Assembly: GCA_020465985.1 (NCBI GenBank)
Contig: JAANYP010000257.1
Location: 1,308,706-1,372,705 of the forward strand
Reading direction: 5' to 3'
Source: Centrapalus pauciflorus
Taxonomy: Eukaryota; Streptophyta; Magnoliopsida; Asterales; Asteraceae
DNA: 64,000 nucleotides
This document shows positions 11,639 through 24,463 of the stretch, piece after piece. Position 1 is the first letter of the stretch. Each line of letters starts with the position of its first letter. Below the pieces are notes generated by a model. That model did no database searches. It was not told the origin of the DNA and worked only from the letters and a program-made list of their open reading frames with translations. The translations under genes were made by a program, and so were the position numbers.

Positions 11639-13376
11639 TAGTATGCATACTACATCTTTTCTTTTTTCATTGGTAAAAATGTAATTTATTCTTTTGTGTT
11701 GACAGAAAATTAAGTCTACAAACTTTAATCAATAACAGATCAAGTTCAAGAATAATAGTAAAAATCCTAAAACTATTGCCCACACAAACTTATGGAAAAC
11801 ACAAGCAATCGAACTTAGCATGGAGTGGAGAGATATATAAAGAATAAACTAAGGTGTTGTTCGTTTAGAAAAAGTTTCCAAGAACTTATTGCAATACTTA
11901 CTTATAAGTAGTGGCATTCAAGATTGAAAGCTGATAATTAAGACTTAAGATTGTTTCTTTGTACATTTACATAACGACCGATGTGTATTAAATTATATAT
12001 ATATATTGCCGACGGAGCAGAGAGAAAAAATGTTTACGTAACGCAATATTAGTGGTTAAAATTCAAAAAATTAAGGCTTATTAGGCACAATATGATTGGT
12101 TAAAATTCAGAAAATTAAGGACGGTGATTTGGCGCAATATAATTTGTTAAAATTCAGAAAATAATGGGATAACATTAACAATCCTATCAATACTATCAAA
12201 CTTGCATAAAATAATGGGATATTTATCTACGTATACAAATTACAACTAAACATTAATCATTCAAAATTATTATTATTATAGTTTTATAAAACAGATATAT
12301 ATAGTTGATTATTCTAAAATTTTCATTTATAAATAGATATATTTTAATTGAAATTTTAGTTTATAGATAAAACAATATTTTATATTTTATTATAATAAAC
12401 AAAATATTATGAAATATTTTTTTATATACCGTTTGTTTACTTTTTTTAAAATTTAATAATTTTATATAATGTTTATTTAATAAATTTATAAGTAAATGGA
12501 AAAAAATTTATTAAATATATATAACATTTACATTTAGATTTAAATTTTATTGATGATTCAGTTTAATAAACATATAAAATACGGCAGATAAACATATAAA
12601 AGTAGTTTTTTAATCAGCATATATTATAAAATAGGTAAACATATGACATTTATTATTTAGAAAAAATTATGTGCTAGCTTACTTTTTTTACTACGAGCCA
12701 TTTTTATCGTCCCGTGCGTTGGGTCAAAATTGTGTCATCCCTAATTCAAACATCAGAAAAAACATCGCGTTGATATACTTTTTTTTACATTTAAAGCTTC
12801 TCATAATGTTGTGTTGTTTATGTATTAATGTTTCAAACTTACACATATTTTAATATTTTTTTTAAATATACCATGAAGAATAACGAAGATCTCTGTTAAT
12901 AATGAAGCGATAATGTTTTAAATAAATTTTTTAGCCAATGAGATATGTCATTTGACTTTTAAATTGTTCAACGTGATTTTATTTAGATTTATTAAATTTT
13001 TTTATGATAACTGTTTTTGTTTGATAACATTTTATTAATTGGTTTAAATAAATTGTTATTATAAAATTATGTTAGACGATATTGTAAGTAGTACTTTGCA
13101 AATACGTGTTTGTATATTAGTTGATGGAAAAATGATGGGTTTTTATTTTATCGTAAATTATTATTATTATTTTTTCCTATGTACTTCATTCTTATAAACG
13201 ATTTTTTAACTAAAATCAGTATTTTGATCAACTCACATGTATTAAACTAGATATGTATAAACTTCAAATATAATTATGTGTAATAATTAATATAACCTAC
13301 ATTTTCTTCGCAAACAATGTATAGTTTTCTTAAAAAAATAAATTTTTTTGTGTCATCAATTAATTACAAAAACCAA
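11639..13376. other. AT-rich intergenic, probable Helitron interior
   Basis: Very AT-rich with no gene. A partial Tourist-like start (TAAGGTGTTGTTCGTTTAG) lies near 11,850. A CCCGTGCGTTGGGT motif near 12,714 resembles a Helitron 3' hairpin. Part of this stretch probably belongs to the Helitron that ends at 13,606, but its 5' end was not found. Confidence 0.4.
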
Positions 13377-13552
13377 TGGGGTTTAGTCCATTTGATATGA
13401 GATGTGACGTGTAAGTGTTGGGTCACGGGTTCAACTATCGTCGGAGACAAGTTGAAATTTAGGCAGTGGAAGTAAATTCTGAATAGCCATTTGGGGCAAA
13501 ATGGTAGTTTAGGAATAGGAGTAGGTTAATTTGCCGTTCAAAAAAAATTAAT
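13377..13552 (+). mobile_element. tRNA-derived SINE-like unit
   Basis: A GGGGTTTAGTCCA head with an A-box-like region is followed by GGGTTCAACTATC, close to the pol III B-box GGTTCRANNCC. The unit ends TTTGCCGTTC followed by eight A. About 175 bp with a 3' A-tail is the usual SINE layout. The same GCCGTTC+A8 ending is present at 50,205. Confidence 0.5.
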
Positions 13553-13574
13553 TATAAATATTAATTTCATACAC

Positions 13575-13606
13575 ATCACCCGAGCAACGCACGGGTATTC
13601 AGCTAG
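13575..13606 (+). mobile_element. Helitron 3' terminus
   Basis: ACCCGAGCAACGCACGGGT forms a hairpin and is followed by ATTCAG and CTAG with T next, the classic plant Helitron 3' end. The 5' end lies somewhere to the left and was not located. The SINE-like unit at 13,377 lies just inside. Confidence 0.65.
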
Positions 13607-13654
13607 TTTCTTTTTACCTTATAGGATATAAATCCAATATAGATGCAAACCCCT

Positions 13655-14685
13655 AATCAAAGTGAGCAGTCGCACCATGTGGATTGAAGTACAAAAATAG
13701 CACCCAAGAATAGCAAAAGCCATACCAAAGTCCAAAACCCACTATAGATGAGCTTCAAAGTCATAAAACCCTCAACAAAATAACTTGTCCTAGTAGGCTA
13801 GTACACAACCTTTAAGCAAGCCACATTGAAGCCAACAAACAGGGTTTTTGGTAGTCGTTTTGTAGTTTCTTGTAATTTGGATTGCTGTTTTGAGATTTAA
13901 GCAACCTATAAGCTCCTGTTTTTAGAGTCTTTGGCTGCAATTCTTGGAGAGAAACTTTAGATATAATATGGGTACTTTTAAGATGTTAATGGCTCTAAAT
14001 TACCTTTCTGTAGTTTTTTGTAATTTTAGCATCTGATATGTAGCATTTTATACGGATGTTTTGGTTGTGTTGTATGGGGTTTTGTTGTAAAAAACTGATG
14101 TGATTTAGTTTTCTGTGGTTGTGGCAGTTCGTAGCTGTTCAGTCTCGTGAAAGAGTCCATTTTTACTATTTTTTGTGTTTTCTTTTGGGCTCAATTATAG
14201 CAGGAATTATTTAATTTTGATGTTAGTTTGAAGCCAAAACATTAATATTCTGCAACAAGTATATACAGTACTTATTTGTAGTGTTTTGGAGCTTCGATAT
14301 TACAGAAATTGGGGTGATTCTTAGCTGTCAATTGAGCCTTAAAAGTGTAGTTTGCGGGCTTGGTCGCAACAATCTTTTTGGGGGCCGGTGATGTGATTTT
14401 TGCTGTTAAAATGTTTTTTTTTCATCATTAGTGGATGCACATTGGGTTTCCTATTTGTTGGCTGCAATCTGGCTTGCTTAAAGGTAGTGTTCTAGCCTAC
14501 TGGGACAAGTAATTTTGTTGAGGGTTTTATGACTTTGATTGTTCATCTATAGTGGGTTTTGGTATGGCTTTGTTGAGGGTTTTATGACTTTGATTGCTCA
14601 TCTATAGTGGGCTTTGGTATGACTTTTGCTATTATTTGGTGCTATTTTTGTACATCAATCCACATGGTGCGAGTGGGATTCAAAT
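13655..14685. mobile_element. Foldback/MULE-like element with long inverted arms
   Basis: The left arm (about 13,665-13,850) contains CACCATGTGGATTGAAGTAC, CATACCAAAGTCC and GACAAGT-type words in inverted form relative to the right arm (about 14,465-14,675). The arms are roughly 190-200 bp around a 0.6-kb centre. The right arm is lengthened by a tandem duplication of about 58 bp starting TTTGTTGAGGGTTTTATGAC (about 14,516 and 14,573). No transposase coding is seen. Long terminal inverted repeats suggest a Mutator-like or foldback type, but no target duplication was confirmed. Confidence 0.6.
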
Positions 14686-15111
14686 CGAACAGGGCTGAGA
14701 ACCGAATAGTGACTTTGAACAAACAGGGCAAATAATCAACCAACACCGTTCTAAAAGTAATTGACCAAAAAAATTGAAAAATTCAGAGGATTGATTACCT
14801 TCAGTCGGAGCAGGGTTTGAGGATCGAACAGGCAGTCTGTATACTCAAAGTCACAGGGATTAGAAGCGACCGTTTCCCAGTATTCAATCAGGGATTAAGT
14901 ACAAGTATACGAATCGCAAGCAGGGGCGATGGGGCCGTAGGGGAGGGACTAGGATAACTGATCGGAGACGGCAGTGAGGTTTTAGCGAAGATGTGACACT
15001 TTTGGGGCGGGTTTGAGGAGACTGACTGAACAAAAATAAGCATCATACTTATATTGAGAATTACATTGCATTTTCCAGTAATATGGTGTCATTAACCCTA
15101 GCTAGACCCTT

Positions 15112-16530
15112 TAGGGTGCGTTTGGTACCTAGAATGGAATTGTAGAGAAATGACAACAGAGAATGAAATTGCAGTGAAATAGAATTGGTCTGGAGAAAGA
15201 GAATTGATTCATCCGTTTGGTAGATAGAGAATTCAGCAAAGAAATGTACCAGAGAATCATGTCTCTTGTTTGGTACAACAGAGAATTCAATAGAGAGTTC
15301 TATAAAATTTATTATTTGCAATCATAATTTTTTCACAATAATTCTTTATTCAAATTCAAAAAAATAATTATTACTATATATTTACATCAAACAAGCTTTA
15401 CATAACAAGTACCTAGCACTACTAACACTTGAAATATTTACGAGTCTTGGAGTTTAACATAGTAGTACTAAATCTCAGAGTCTGGTAAGGAGGAAGCAAG
15501 TCTCAGACTTGTTCCTGGCTGCTGTCCCTGTTGGTTGCTGTCCACCCCGAGACTACTCCACATACTTAGAATTATGCGAGACTCAGAGTCTAATGAAAGC
15601 CAAGTCTCAGAGTCCAAAGGACATGTGAAAGTCTCAGGTTTCTTGCTGATGCCGGTGAGCAACATAACCACACTACAAGATAATAGCTCCTGAATCCAAT
15701 AGTATTACGAGACTTGACTGATCAATTGACAGAGAGTTTTGTTCCTATTTTCTATGGCTACATCCAAATCAAATGATATTCCACTAACTGCAATATATAC
15801 AGAGAGCTATTAGCTTGTAATGTATAACTAATGTACAGAGAGCTTGGTACTCTTGAACGTGTAATGTATGTGGTCAAACAACCACTCCCATTAATCCACC
15901 ATCTTTGTTCAGCAACTTAATTTCATTTTGAAAACTGATTGCTTAATGTTTTAAACATGGCTACATTAGGAAACATTCCATTCATAATCAATCTTTTAGC
16001 AACTGTATGCTTTCTTTAATCATAACACAAGTATCAAAATACCCAAAAGTGTAAACAAAAAGTCAAAAATTAAAACAGAACATGGGAGTAGTATGTCAAA
16101 AATTGAAACAGGACATGGAAGTAGTATCAATCAAGAAAAAAATACATACCTTTGAGAGAGAGAGAGAGAGAGACAATTTGTTCTACTGCTGCCGGTGCCG
16201 GTGCTGGAGGGATGAGATGGAAGAGAACGGCGACGAAGGCTGCTGGAACGAACGGCGATGAGGGAGAAGAAAAATCGCCTAGGTTTTTTTTTCAAGAGTG
16301 GGAGGCTGAAATGAAGGGCTTCCAGACGGTTTGGGGGTGGGGGGACGGGAGTTGCAAGTCTCCGTTGTGATTTCTGAGAGTTCAATTTTTTCGTTTCTCC
16401 CCATTTCTTTGTATAAAGATAAAAAAAAACATAAAATGGATTTATTTCTCGTCTTATGATTCTCAAACCTAAACAAATGAATTTATATCAATTCTATTTC
16501 TCAGTCTCTAATTCTATGTACCAAACATGT
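15112..16530. mobile_element. Probable TIR element with GTTTGGTAC(C/A)TAGAAT ends
   Basis: GGGTGCGTTTGGTACCTAGA at the left is mirrored at the right by an inverted ATGTTTGGTACATAGAATT. The body holds repeated GAGACTCAGAGTC-type words around 15,470-15,640 and a (GA)n tract at 16,152-16,173. The target duplication is unclear, so family assignment (Tourist-like by its end) is tentative. Small open frames inside are low-complexity. Confidence 0.45.
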
Positions 16531-16581
16531 ATTTGCTGTAAATAAATCATGAAATTTAAAACTACAATAACTATATGACTA

Positions 16582-16882
16582 CTAGTTTATGAACTCACAT
16601 GAATACGTGGATAATTTTTAATAAATAATTGTTTACATCAAAGACGTGTAAACTTAAAATCAAAACAATATAAATATTAACTCCTATAAATAAAATACAA
16701 TAAAAGTATATTAATTGTCATTGAAATTATTTATCTATTTTTTAAATATACGTAAATAGTAAGTTAATTTTTTAATTTAAATTTTATTTTATTTTAAAAA
16801 ATAATAATATGTAATTATCTTTTTAGATGAAATGTGATGATGTCATGTGACAATTTGTGTTCTCCTTTACTATATATATAGA
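16582..16882 (-). mobile_element. Non-autonomous Helitron, 301 bp
   Basis: On the minus strand it begins A|TCTATATATATAGTAAAG at 16,882 and ends CTAG|T at 16,582, with an ACGTATTCATGTG imperfect hairpin before the end. Both boundaries fit the Helitron A-T insertion rule. Non-coding. Confidence 0.65.
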
Positions 16883-17188
16883 TATAAATATGGATTATAA
16901 TTATCGTGTTTTATTTTTAGCTTTTAATCTTTTATAAGATTTTGTTATCATTGATAAAAAATAAGAGAATTGAGTCATATAATTCAAGTTGATAATATAA
17001 AAACTAATAATTTGTTTTTATTTGTTTCTTTTCACCAAACGATATGCAAGCTAGGTTTTAAAGGTATTTATTGTTATTAAAATGAATCATGGTAATAATA
17101 ATTAGTAAATAATTATACAAAATTACCTCATTTTTTTTATCCAAAAACCTACTAATTTAAAGACAAAAATAAATAAAATTATAGGGTG

Positions 17189-17260
17189 TGGGCTACTGGG
17201 CTTGATTGACGTACGTTAATAGGACTTGAGTGAGAAGGATGAAGCCCGAAAATAGGCCCA
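17189..17260 (+). promoter_or_regulatory. Site II (TGGGCY) cluster
   Basis: Two TGGGCT words (17,189 and 17,197) and one inverted GGCCCA (17,255-17,260) lie 65-140 bp upstream of the start codon of the next gene. TGGGCC/T site II elements are TCP-factor targets common in promoters of plant housekeeping and growth genes. The spacing suggests they drive the TDRD3-like gene. This rests on motif reading only. Confidence 0.4.
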
Positions 17261-17326
17261 ATACCGTTATGTTCGGCTTATATGCTCAAAAATATCAAAC
17301 GCGGGTTATTTAATAGCGAATTAGCG

Positions 17327-20300
17327 ATGGCGAGTTCTTCTTCTTCATCTTCCTCTTCCACTTCGTCGGAAGTTTTGATTCAAACCCTAACTAACAGAGG
17401 CTGGTGTTTTCGAGAAATTGATAAAATCAAAGCTCTAATTGATAGTAACGTCTATGGAGATTCTACCACCGTCAGTGCCGTCGAATCGAAGCTATGTAAC
17501 ATGGACTTACGAGCAATCGGAGGGAAATCTTTGCCTGATACTTCCACCCTGCGAAAGTCCACTCATTTTAATGGCCCCAAAGTTCTTCAGGCAAATACTC
17601 ATTTTAATTTCTCTTCTTTTATACATTGATAGCTTGAGATTTTCCTTGCACGAGACTTGAAAAGAATCGTTGTACACGTGTTTGTTTGTTCAATGTTTTA
17701 TTTTGGAAAACTGAATTGCAAATACTTGTTGCTCTTTTTGTAGGTATCTTCTGCGAGGGACATAAGTAAAAGTAGTATAGTTGAGGGTTCAGGGGGTTCC
17801 AATAGTAAACGGCTATTGAAATTGAAGCTTACTGATGGACATTGTGAAATTACTGCTATAGAGTTCTCTCATATTTCTTCTATTCCTGATAATGTTGTTC
17901 CTGGCACCAAGGTAATTTTATGGAATTTAACTTGATATAGGTTTTCTTTGATAATACATTTTGAATATCTTGAACTCCATTTGAACATATTGTTGGTGGC
18001 ATTTGGTCACTTTCTTTGGTCTGCTTACAACCTATGGATTTTAGGTTACAGATTGTGGGCTGTCTGAAAATTTTATAGAAGAGAATTTGGGTATACTCTA
18101 GTTTTTGCACTTACACTTGACTTACAAAGTGAAACATTCGAATGACATCATAGAAAGAAGAAATTGTTCAAGATTGTCTTTCATACATTGACGGACCAAC
18201 TACCAGTAGTCTTCACAGTTTTACACTGCCTTTTTAGGCTATATTGGTTGACATAATGTCTTCAGATTCTTCTTATGCATGTGAATCATGAACTGAAAAC
18301 TGATTCTTTCATAATTATTATAGGTTTGTCAGTTTGTGCATAACTCAATTCATTAAATAGGTTAATCTGATGAATCTTAAGAAATTGTAGATATTGTATC
18401 TCTAGATATCTCTTATTATTATTATTATTATTAGATGCACAGAATTGAGTATTGTAACTGTCTTATCGTTTATAACTTTATTTTTCATATATGAACGTTA
18501 AGAAAACAATGGACGGTGTAACAACTAACAAAACAATATACATAATGGGACTACCTCTCATGAACCACATACCTGGTATTATATCTCTATGCGGATTGGG
18601 GAACCAATACAATTCTCAAATTACGTAACACTGATCACCGGGTTTAGATGTATTGTTTCGGGAAGCATTTGATAAGACTAAAGTGCTCATTCTTGCTTTG
18701 GTTTTCCGGATCCATCAACATGGATATCAACTTGTTATGCCTGCGTAGAATCTATATTGGAAGAGATTGAACACATAGTGCAAAAATTTGTTAGAAACAA
18801 ATATATCTGTTTTTTATGCAAATATATGAAGTCTGACCAGTCTCTGGAGTAACCATGGGACTTCGACATTTGTGCATGCATAGAACTTGGTCATTATCTT
18901 ACTGTTGTGTGCATGTCAGCGGGTCAGTGAAACCTCGTTTTTTTTTCAAATAGATTATTTATGTTATAACAATTTTCCTGTAGGAGGGCAGTTTTTCATT
19001 GCTTTGCCATTTCTGCTTCACAGATCCGTTTGGAAAATAAAGTTGTAATGCACAGTGGTATTCTATGCTTGAATGCAAAGGTTGTAACTGTTCTAGGAGG
19101 CATTGTTCCATCATTGTATGAAGAGTGGGAGATGAACCAAAAATATGCAGGTTTTACCCGGTCAACCCTAAAGTTGTCACAGAGTGATGATGCTAGTGGT
19201 CCACCACCTTTTGAGAAGCTTCAGGCTGGGGCACATTCACGTCGAATCAATCAGCAAAGCAGATCTTCTGGTTAGTATTGGAAAAAAATTTTGTTTAAAA
19301 ATTGCTTTTCTGCCAGCACGGTGGCAACTATGATGGACCCTCTTTCAGTTACTTGATTCCTTTTAAGATAAGAAGCGTGCATTCCTCATAGATCGCATAT
19401 TCAAGCTTTTATCTTTCATGCTGGTGAAATTTCTTGTCTCGGTTTCCTCGCATGATCTGTGCTACCTACCTGATCGATATCCATTCTATAGAAAATTTTG
19501 TTTTATTTCAAATTGTAGTTTATTGTGTGTATATTGGTGTATTTGTAGCTCATGAACGTTGGTTGATCATCTGCAGATAACCCCAAGGCAACATTCAAAT
19601 CTTCTCGACCTACTGCTATCGAAAGTGGTATAATGTCTGGTCCCTTGCAGACTACTATATCACGAGCTTCTGACTTAAAAATCAACAAAAGAGATGATAC
19701 TATGAAGTCAGGTTCTCTTACTGAGAAAACCGAGGAAAACCAACCTTCTCTTGAAGCAAGACCGAAAGAAGGTATTGCATATAATATGATGAGTTAAGGG
19801 CATTCGTCATAGGGGAGAAAAAGTACTTTTTTTTTGACAAACAAAAGGGAGAAAAAGTACTTTCCCAATGTATATCGAGACATCAATGACGTATGGGTAC
19901 ATGATTGCAGTCTTGCATATAATTGCATCCTATCACATAGTTACACTTTCTTTTGGAATGGGCTTTCCTTCTGTAGTATATTTATGCTGCCAAGTTATTT
20001 ATCTTTGACAGTATCGGAGTCTGTCCCTGTGCAAAATCAGGCTGCTGCACAAAAGCTTCTCCAGAAAATGAATAATCCTAACCGCAATGAAGGGCATTCT
20101 AGAGGTTGGAGACAAAGAGGGAGGGGTAAGGAGGATGAATCTGCTGTTTTAACTCTAGATGAATGGGAGAGGAGAAGAGCTGGTGAGAGTAGTTCATTGA
20201 GACAAGACATTTCAAATGTTAGTCAAGACGAGGATCTTGCACGTCAGCTTCAAGACCAATTCGATTTGGAAGACTTTCATGTTAGAATTCTTTCTCATTG

Positions 20301-20624
20301 GAATTATGTTATTGTTATATTATGCTACATCAAAATCCTAGACTAGACGATGTATTTCTCTTGGGACTTTTCCTTAAAGGGAGTTTAATAATTTATTGGT
20401 ATAAAAGCACAATTGTAATTACTCAGATTTATGTAATATGATCTAAATCGATTAATTTGTGATTGGTTCAGGAGCATAGGGGTCCTCAAGTAACGGAAGC
20501 AGATGATATAAGAATGAGCATGTTTAGTTTTGAAAGAGATGATCCTGGAGCCCATGGCAGGGGAGAGTTCAGAGGAAGGGGAAGAGGCAGGAGAAGAGGG
20601 AGGGGAAGAGGAAGAGTTGGTTAA
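17327..20624 (+). CDS. TDRD3/RMI1-N (DUF1767) domain protein
   Basis: Six exons: 17,327-17,590, 17,744-17,911, 19,024-19,270, 19,577-19,771, 20,012-20,280 and 20,472-20,624; all phases agree and give 431 residues. The N-terminus (residues about 12-180) is the RMI1-N/DUF1767 helical bundle plus OB-fold, with LTNRGWCFREIDKI, GPKVLQ|VSSARDISKS and ENKVVMHSGILCL at the expected places. This domain in TDRD3 and RMI1 binds a type IA topoisomerase. The middle is polar and low-conservation; LTLDEWERRRAG and DEDLARQLQDQF follow. The last 20 residues are an RGG-type tail of Gly and Arg, expected to bind RNA. No Tudor domain is visible. Intron 1 uses CAG|GCAAAT, a GC donor. The ATG at 17,327 (GCGATGGCG) is preferred over an in-frame ATG 45 bp upstream. 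The closest known type is the plant TDRD3 homologue. Confidence 0.85.
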
Positions 20625-21466
20625 TGCTTGCCCTTGCTCTACACTTTCAGGTAACTTGGATGGTCTGCCTTGTATTTTTTATTTATATATATTTTCAGCC
20701 CCTCAATGGGTGTAAGTTCCATAATAATAATTATTATGCTTTCTTATTATTATGCATTGTTCTGAAGACCTTTTTGGATTTTTCAATTCGAAATACCACA
20801 TCTTAAATATTAGCAGAACAAAGTGAGTTGGAAAACCAAAATAATCAAATGTTATTATAACAAATTCACAAGTACCGTCAAGTTTATAATAGAAGCTTAA
20901 GTGATGCATTAATCTGAAGTTGCATAGTATCCAGGTTTACTTGCAGTTTACATCAATGCATCATAAAACACTTTTGGATCAATTTGGGCTGTCTATAATT
21001 ATAGAACTTCAAATTTAGTTATTTAATAGCAGCTAAAAATTGAAACCCACCTTCATTGTATTTTTACGAAAGTCTTTATGTTGACTTTATTTCGTGGACT
21101 CTCCAATATGACCACAACCCAATATAAAATACTAAAACGATCATTAATTACAATTTAAGCCAACTTTCAGATATTTAAAGAAAATGAAACCCACATCTGT
21201 TTTCAATTCAAATTTCGCTAACCGTCAGATATTTAAACAACTAATATTCTCTACGTTGGTCTAGATTTAAATATGTGCAAGTTATTTATGATGTAATATA
21301 TCTATAAGTATAGACTGTAGATATGAGGCTAATACCACAATCATAGGCAAGTAACATGCCTACAACATACAAAGGAAGAGGATGTAGATGATGAACCTTA
21401 TTAGCTATAACAACAAGAATAATGAGAACATGCTAACACTAAATAATCAGTGACTTGAAAAACAAC

Positions 21467-21733
21467 TGTTAGGAATTTCAGACACACTGCTATGAACAAT
21501 TCAAGAACTCAGAAATTCAGAAAATCAGAAAACCCACAAAATGTGAATCAAGAAAATATTCAATTTCACTCTAACAAATTTGGGTTGAATGACTACAATT
21601 TGAGTTATTGTCCTCATCAACCCATAGGACTTATTTATACTAAAAAACTTCAAGACCAACTCTAATCTAACTATCAGGGAATTACACTAAACCCCCTGAA
21701 CTATTTCAACTAATTCAAGTCACTAACCTCACA
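21467..21733 (-). repeat. 3' LTR of the LTR element
   Basis: 267 bp, TG...CA ends, read as identical to the copy at 23,430-23,696. It lies next to the purine-rich tract, so in the element's minus orientation it is the 3' LTR. Confidence 0.9.
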
Positions 21734-23429
21734 AATCTCCACCTTGACTTGAATTTCAAAAACAAAACAAATCCCAAAAACAAATTTGTTTTACTCCACC
21801 TACTTGGAAACACACTACCAAAAATTCAAATTCAAATTCGAATCCAAAGTCTTCAATCCGAAAACAACGAATATCAAATATCACATATGCGACCAAACAC
21901 CAATGTGCACCAAACCAACAAACCGGAGAACAAAACCATATCAAAAATCAACCGGTTACCAAATGTCGCAACCAAACGATAGCCCAAAACAAAATATCCA
22001 AACGGCCCGAAACAACGCAAAAGCGACGACCCAAAAACAACGCGGGAACCTATCAATCGATCAACAAAATCCGGACCCAAACTACAACGATTATCGCAAC
22101 TAAATACTAATGTGTAATTTCTCCCAAAACCCCAAACACAAATCCAGCTGGAAACAAACGGGCAACCAAACGACAAATGAGAAATTCCAACAAATTGATG
22201 ATACGGGCCAACCAAAATTCAAACTCCAAAAGTCGAGAATAATACTCCAAATCGACAAACAAATGATCGACAACCAAAACCGAAATCACGGTTTGAACAA
22301 ACCGGAACGCCATAACCCAAACGTCGATCACTAAACTAATCAATACAATTCCCCGACATGACGAAACAATCCAAAAACCAACCGTCATCAAAAAAACAAA
22401 TCAAAAATTCAAACAGAACTTGTATCGCCATCTAAATGCCTTCAAAATCAAACAACTCGAAATTCAATCAACGCGAATCCCCAAAAAAAAACGCAGCTCC
22501 AATTCCGATACTAAACCGAACAAACGCAATGAGTCGACACCTAAATTCTTGAATCGTCATTCAAGAAAAACCCAAAACGACCATTTCGTCTTCAAAACTA
22601 ATCAAGAAAAACAAAAAACCAAGATAAATACAAATCACCGAAATCCAAACTTGATTCAAGACTAAGCCTAAACATCCAAATCAATTTCTTACGACTTGCG
22701 AATTCATATTTCAAAATCAGTGACAAATGTTCAAGAATTCGACTTTCTTGAATCCCAAAATTCAACCGAAATTCAATTACCAGACAGAACCCAAACAACA
22801 GAGCTACTAACACCTGAAAGAACCCCAAAACAGAATCGACTGCCCCAAAAACTTGAATTGGCAACTTCAACAGCCTGATTCAAGAGCTCCACCTTGAATC
22901 TGACTCCAAGATTGGCCAAGAAACTCCAAGATTCAACCGAAAAACTCCAAGATTCAACCGAAAAACTCCAAGATTGACCAACAAAAAACCACCAAACCGA
23001 TTACCAAATTCAACAAATCAAAGTCAATTTCCGAATTGAACACTGCATCTGGAAATGCCAACCCCAACACCAAAATCAATTAACAATTCTTGAGACAAAA
23101 CCAATATCGATTGCACAAAAAAAAATCCTTCTGATAACAAATTCTAAGCTCTGAAACTATCAGCCAAGAAGGACACTTACAGCTTCACAATCGATCATCA
23201 AGAACTAGAAGCAACTTCCAAAGATTGATTGCAGAACTGATCGCCAACAACAGTGACAATGATTGTTAACAATTGGCAAGAAACGATTGTCAATTGCAAC
23301 AGCGTCAAACCCAAGAATTATCGCCAAACGAGGTTGCCTCCAAATGAATGATTTCTAACTCCTATCACTGACATCCAATTGCAAATTTCAGAAAGAACAA
23401 CGCTCACAACCTAAAGCTCTGATACCACT

Positions 23430-23696
23430 TGTTAGGAATTTCAGACACACTGCTATGAACAATTCAAGAACTCAGAAATTCAGAAAATCAGAAAACCCAC
23501 AAAATGTGAATCAAGAAAATATTCAATTTCACTCTAACAAATTTGGGTTGAATGACTACAATTTGAGTTATTGTCCTCATCAACCCATAGGACTTATTTA
23601 TACTAAAAAACTTCAAGACCAACTCTAATCTAACTATCAGGGAATTACACTAAACCCCCTGAACTATTTCAACTAATTCAAGTCACTAACCTCACA
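23430..23696 (-). repeat. 5' LTR of the LTR element
   Basis: 267 bp, same sequence as the left copy. On the minus strand it is followed by the Met-tRNA primer-binding site, making it the 5' LTR. Confidence 0.9.
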
Positions 23697-24463
23697 ACAA
23701 CAAAAAGAACCAACAATAACTTGGATTAACATTAAGTCATTAAAGAAAGGAACTTTTGTGCACACAATATATTCACAAAGAAGACTAAATAAATCTTTCT
23801 TTTTCCCCCCTAATAATACTATCTTATGATAAAGACAAATGCATACGTTCATACTTTCGTTTCTTTATTCTCTGCTTTATCATGATTAAAGTTCATTAAT
23901 TATTAGTTTAAGTGTAATTAGAGACATGTGAATAAAGTTAAAAGGCATTTATCATTGAAATCCTGTTATATTGCCTTTTAATTTTATAATTCTTATCCCC
24001 AAAATCCTACGCAGCTGTATCTCTAATTATAATAAATCGATAAATAAATTAGGATCTGGTTTGTTTTAGTTATCTTTAACTACGTTGATCACAATCTAGC
24101 AATCAACTGTGTCCTAGGATTAGTATATGTTACTGGGATTGTTCAGGATTTCATCAGATATTTTGATAACTACAGTGATTATTACATTAACATTTTACCA
24201 CCTTACACCCTCACAAAATCAACAATAGAATTAAGCAAAACATTTACTGTGGGTTGGTAAGTTTTATTCATGTAATCAACTTCTTTTCAAAGTAAAGTGA
24301 TCTTGTTCAGTAAAGTTCATTCCCTAATGCTGACTCCATCCATCCCAAAAAAAAAAGCAACGATAGATTTGGCGGATGGTTTAGTAAACGTCGTTAACTA
24401 ACAACAATCAATCTTACAAATATGATATAATTATTGCTGTAGATAAATTTGCAAAAGAATATC

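Larger units (their letters stand above)
21467..23696 (-). mobile_element. Young non-autonomous LTR retrotransposon (LARD/TRIM-like)
   Basis: Two 267-bp direct repeats (21,467-21,733 and 23,430-23,696) begin TGTTAGGAATTTC and end CTCACA, and I read no difference between them. The flanks carry the 5-bp duplication ACAAC (21,462-21,466 and 23,697-23,701). On the minus strand the right LTR is followed by TGGTATCAGAGCTTTAGG (about 23,411-23,428), a primer-binding site for initiator Met-tRNA. The left LTR is preceded by the purine-rich AAGGTGGAGATT. The element therefore reads right to left. The 1.7-kb interior shows no gag, protease, integrase or RT signature; its plus strand is rich in A and C. 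Open frames inside overlap in several frames and look non-coding. Replication would need enzymes from another element. Confidence 0.9.

Noticed and set aside
16131..16476. Arg/Ser-rich frames over the (GA)n tract
   Set aside because: Low-complexity, on both strands, inside a probable transposon.
21749..22878. Several 60-113 residue frames inside the LTR element as gag remnants
   Set aside because: They overlap on both strands, show no zinc knuckle or other gag/pol motif, and arise from A/C-rich sequence with few stops.
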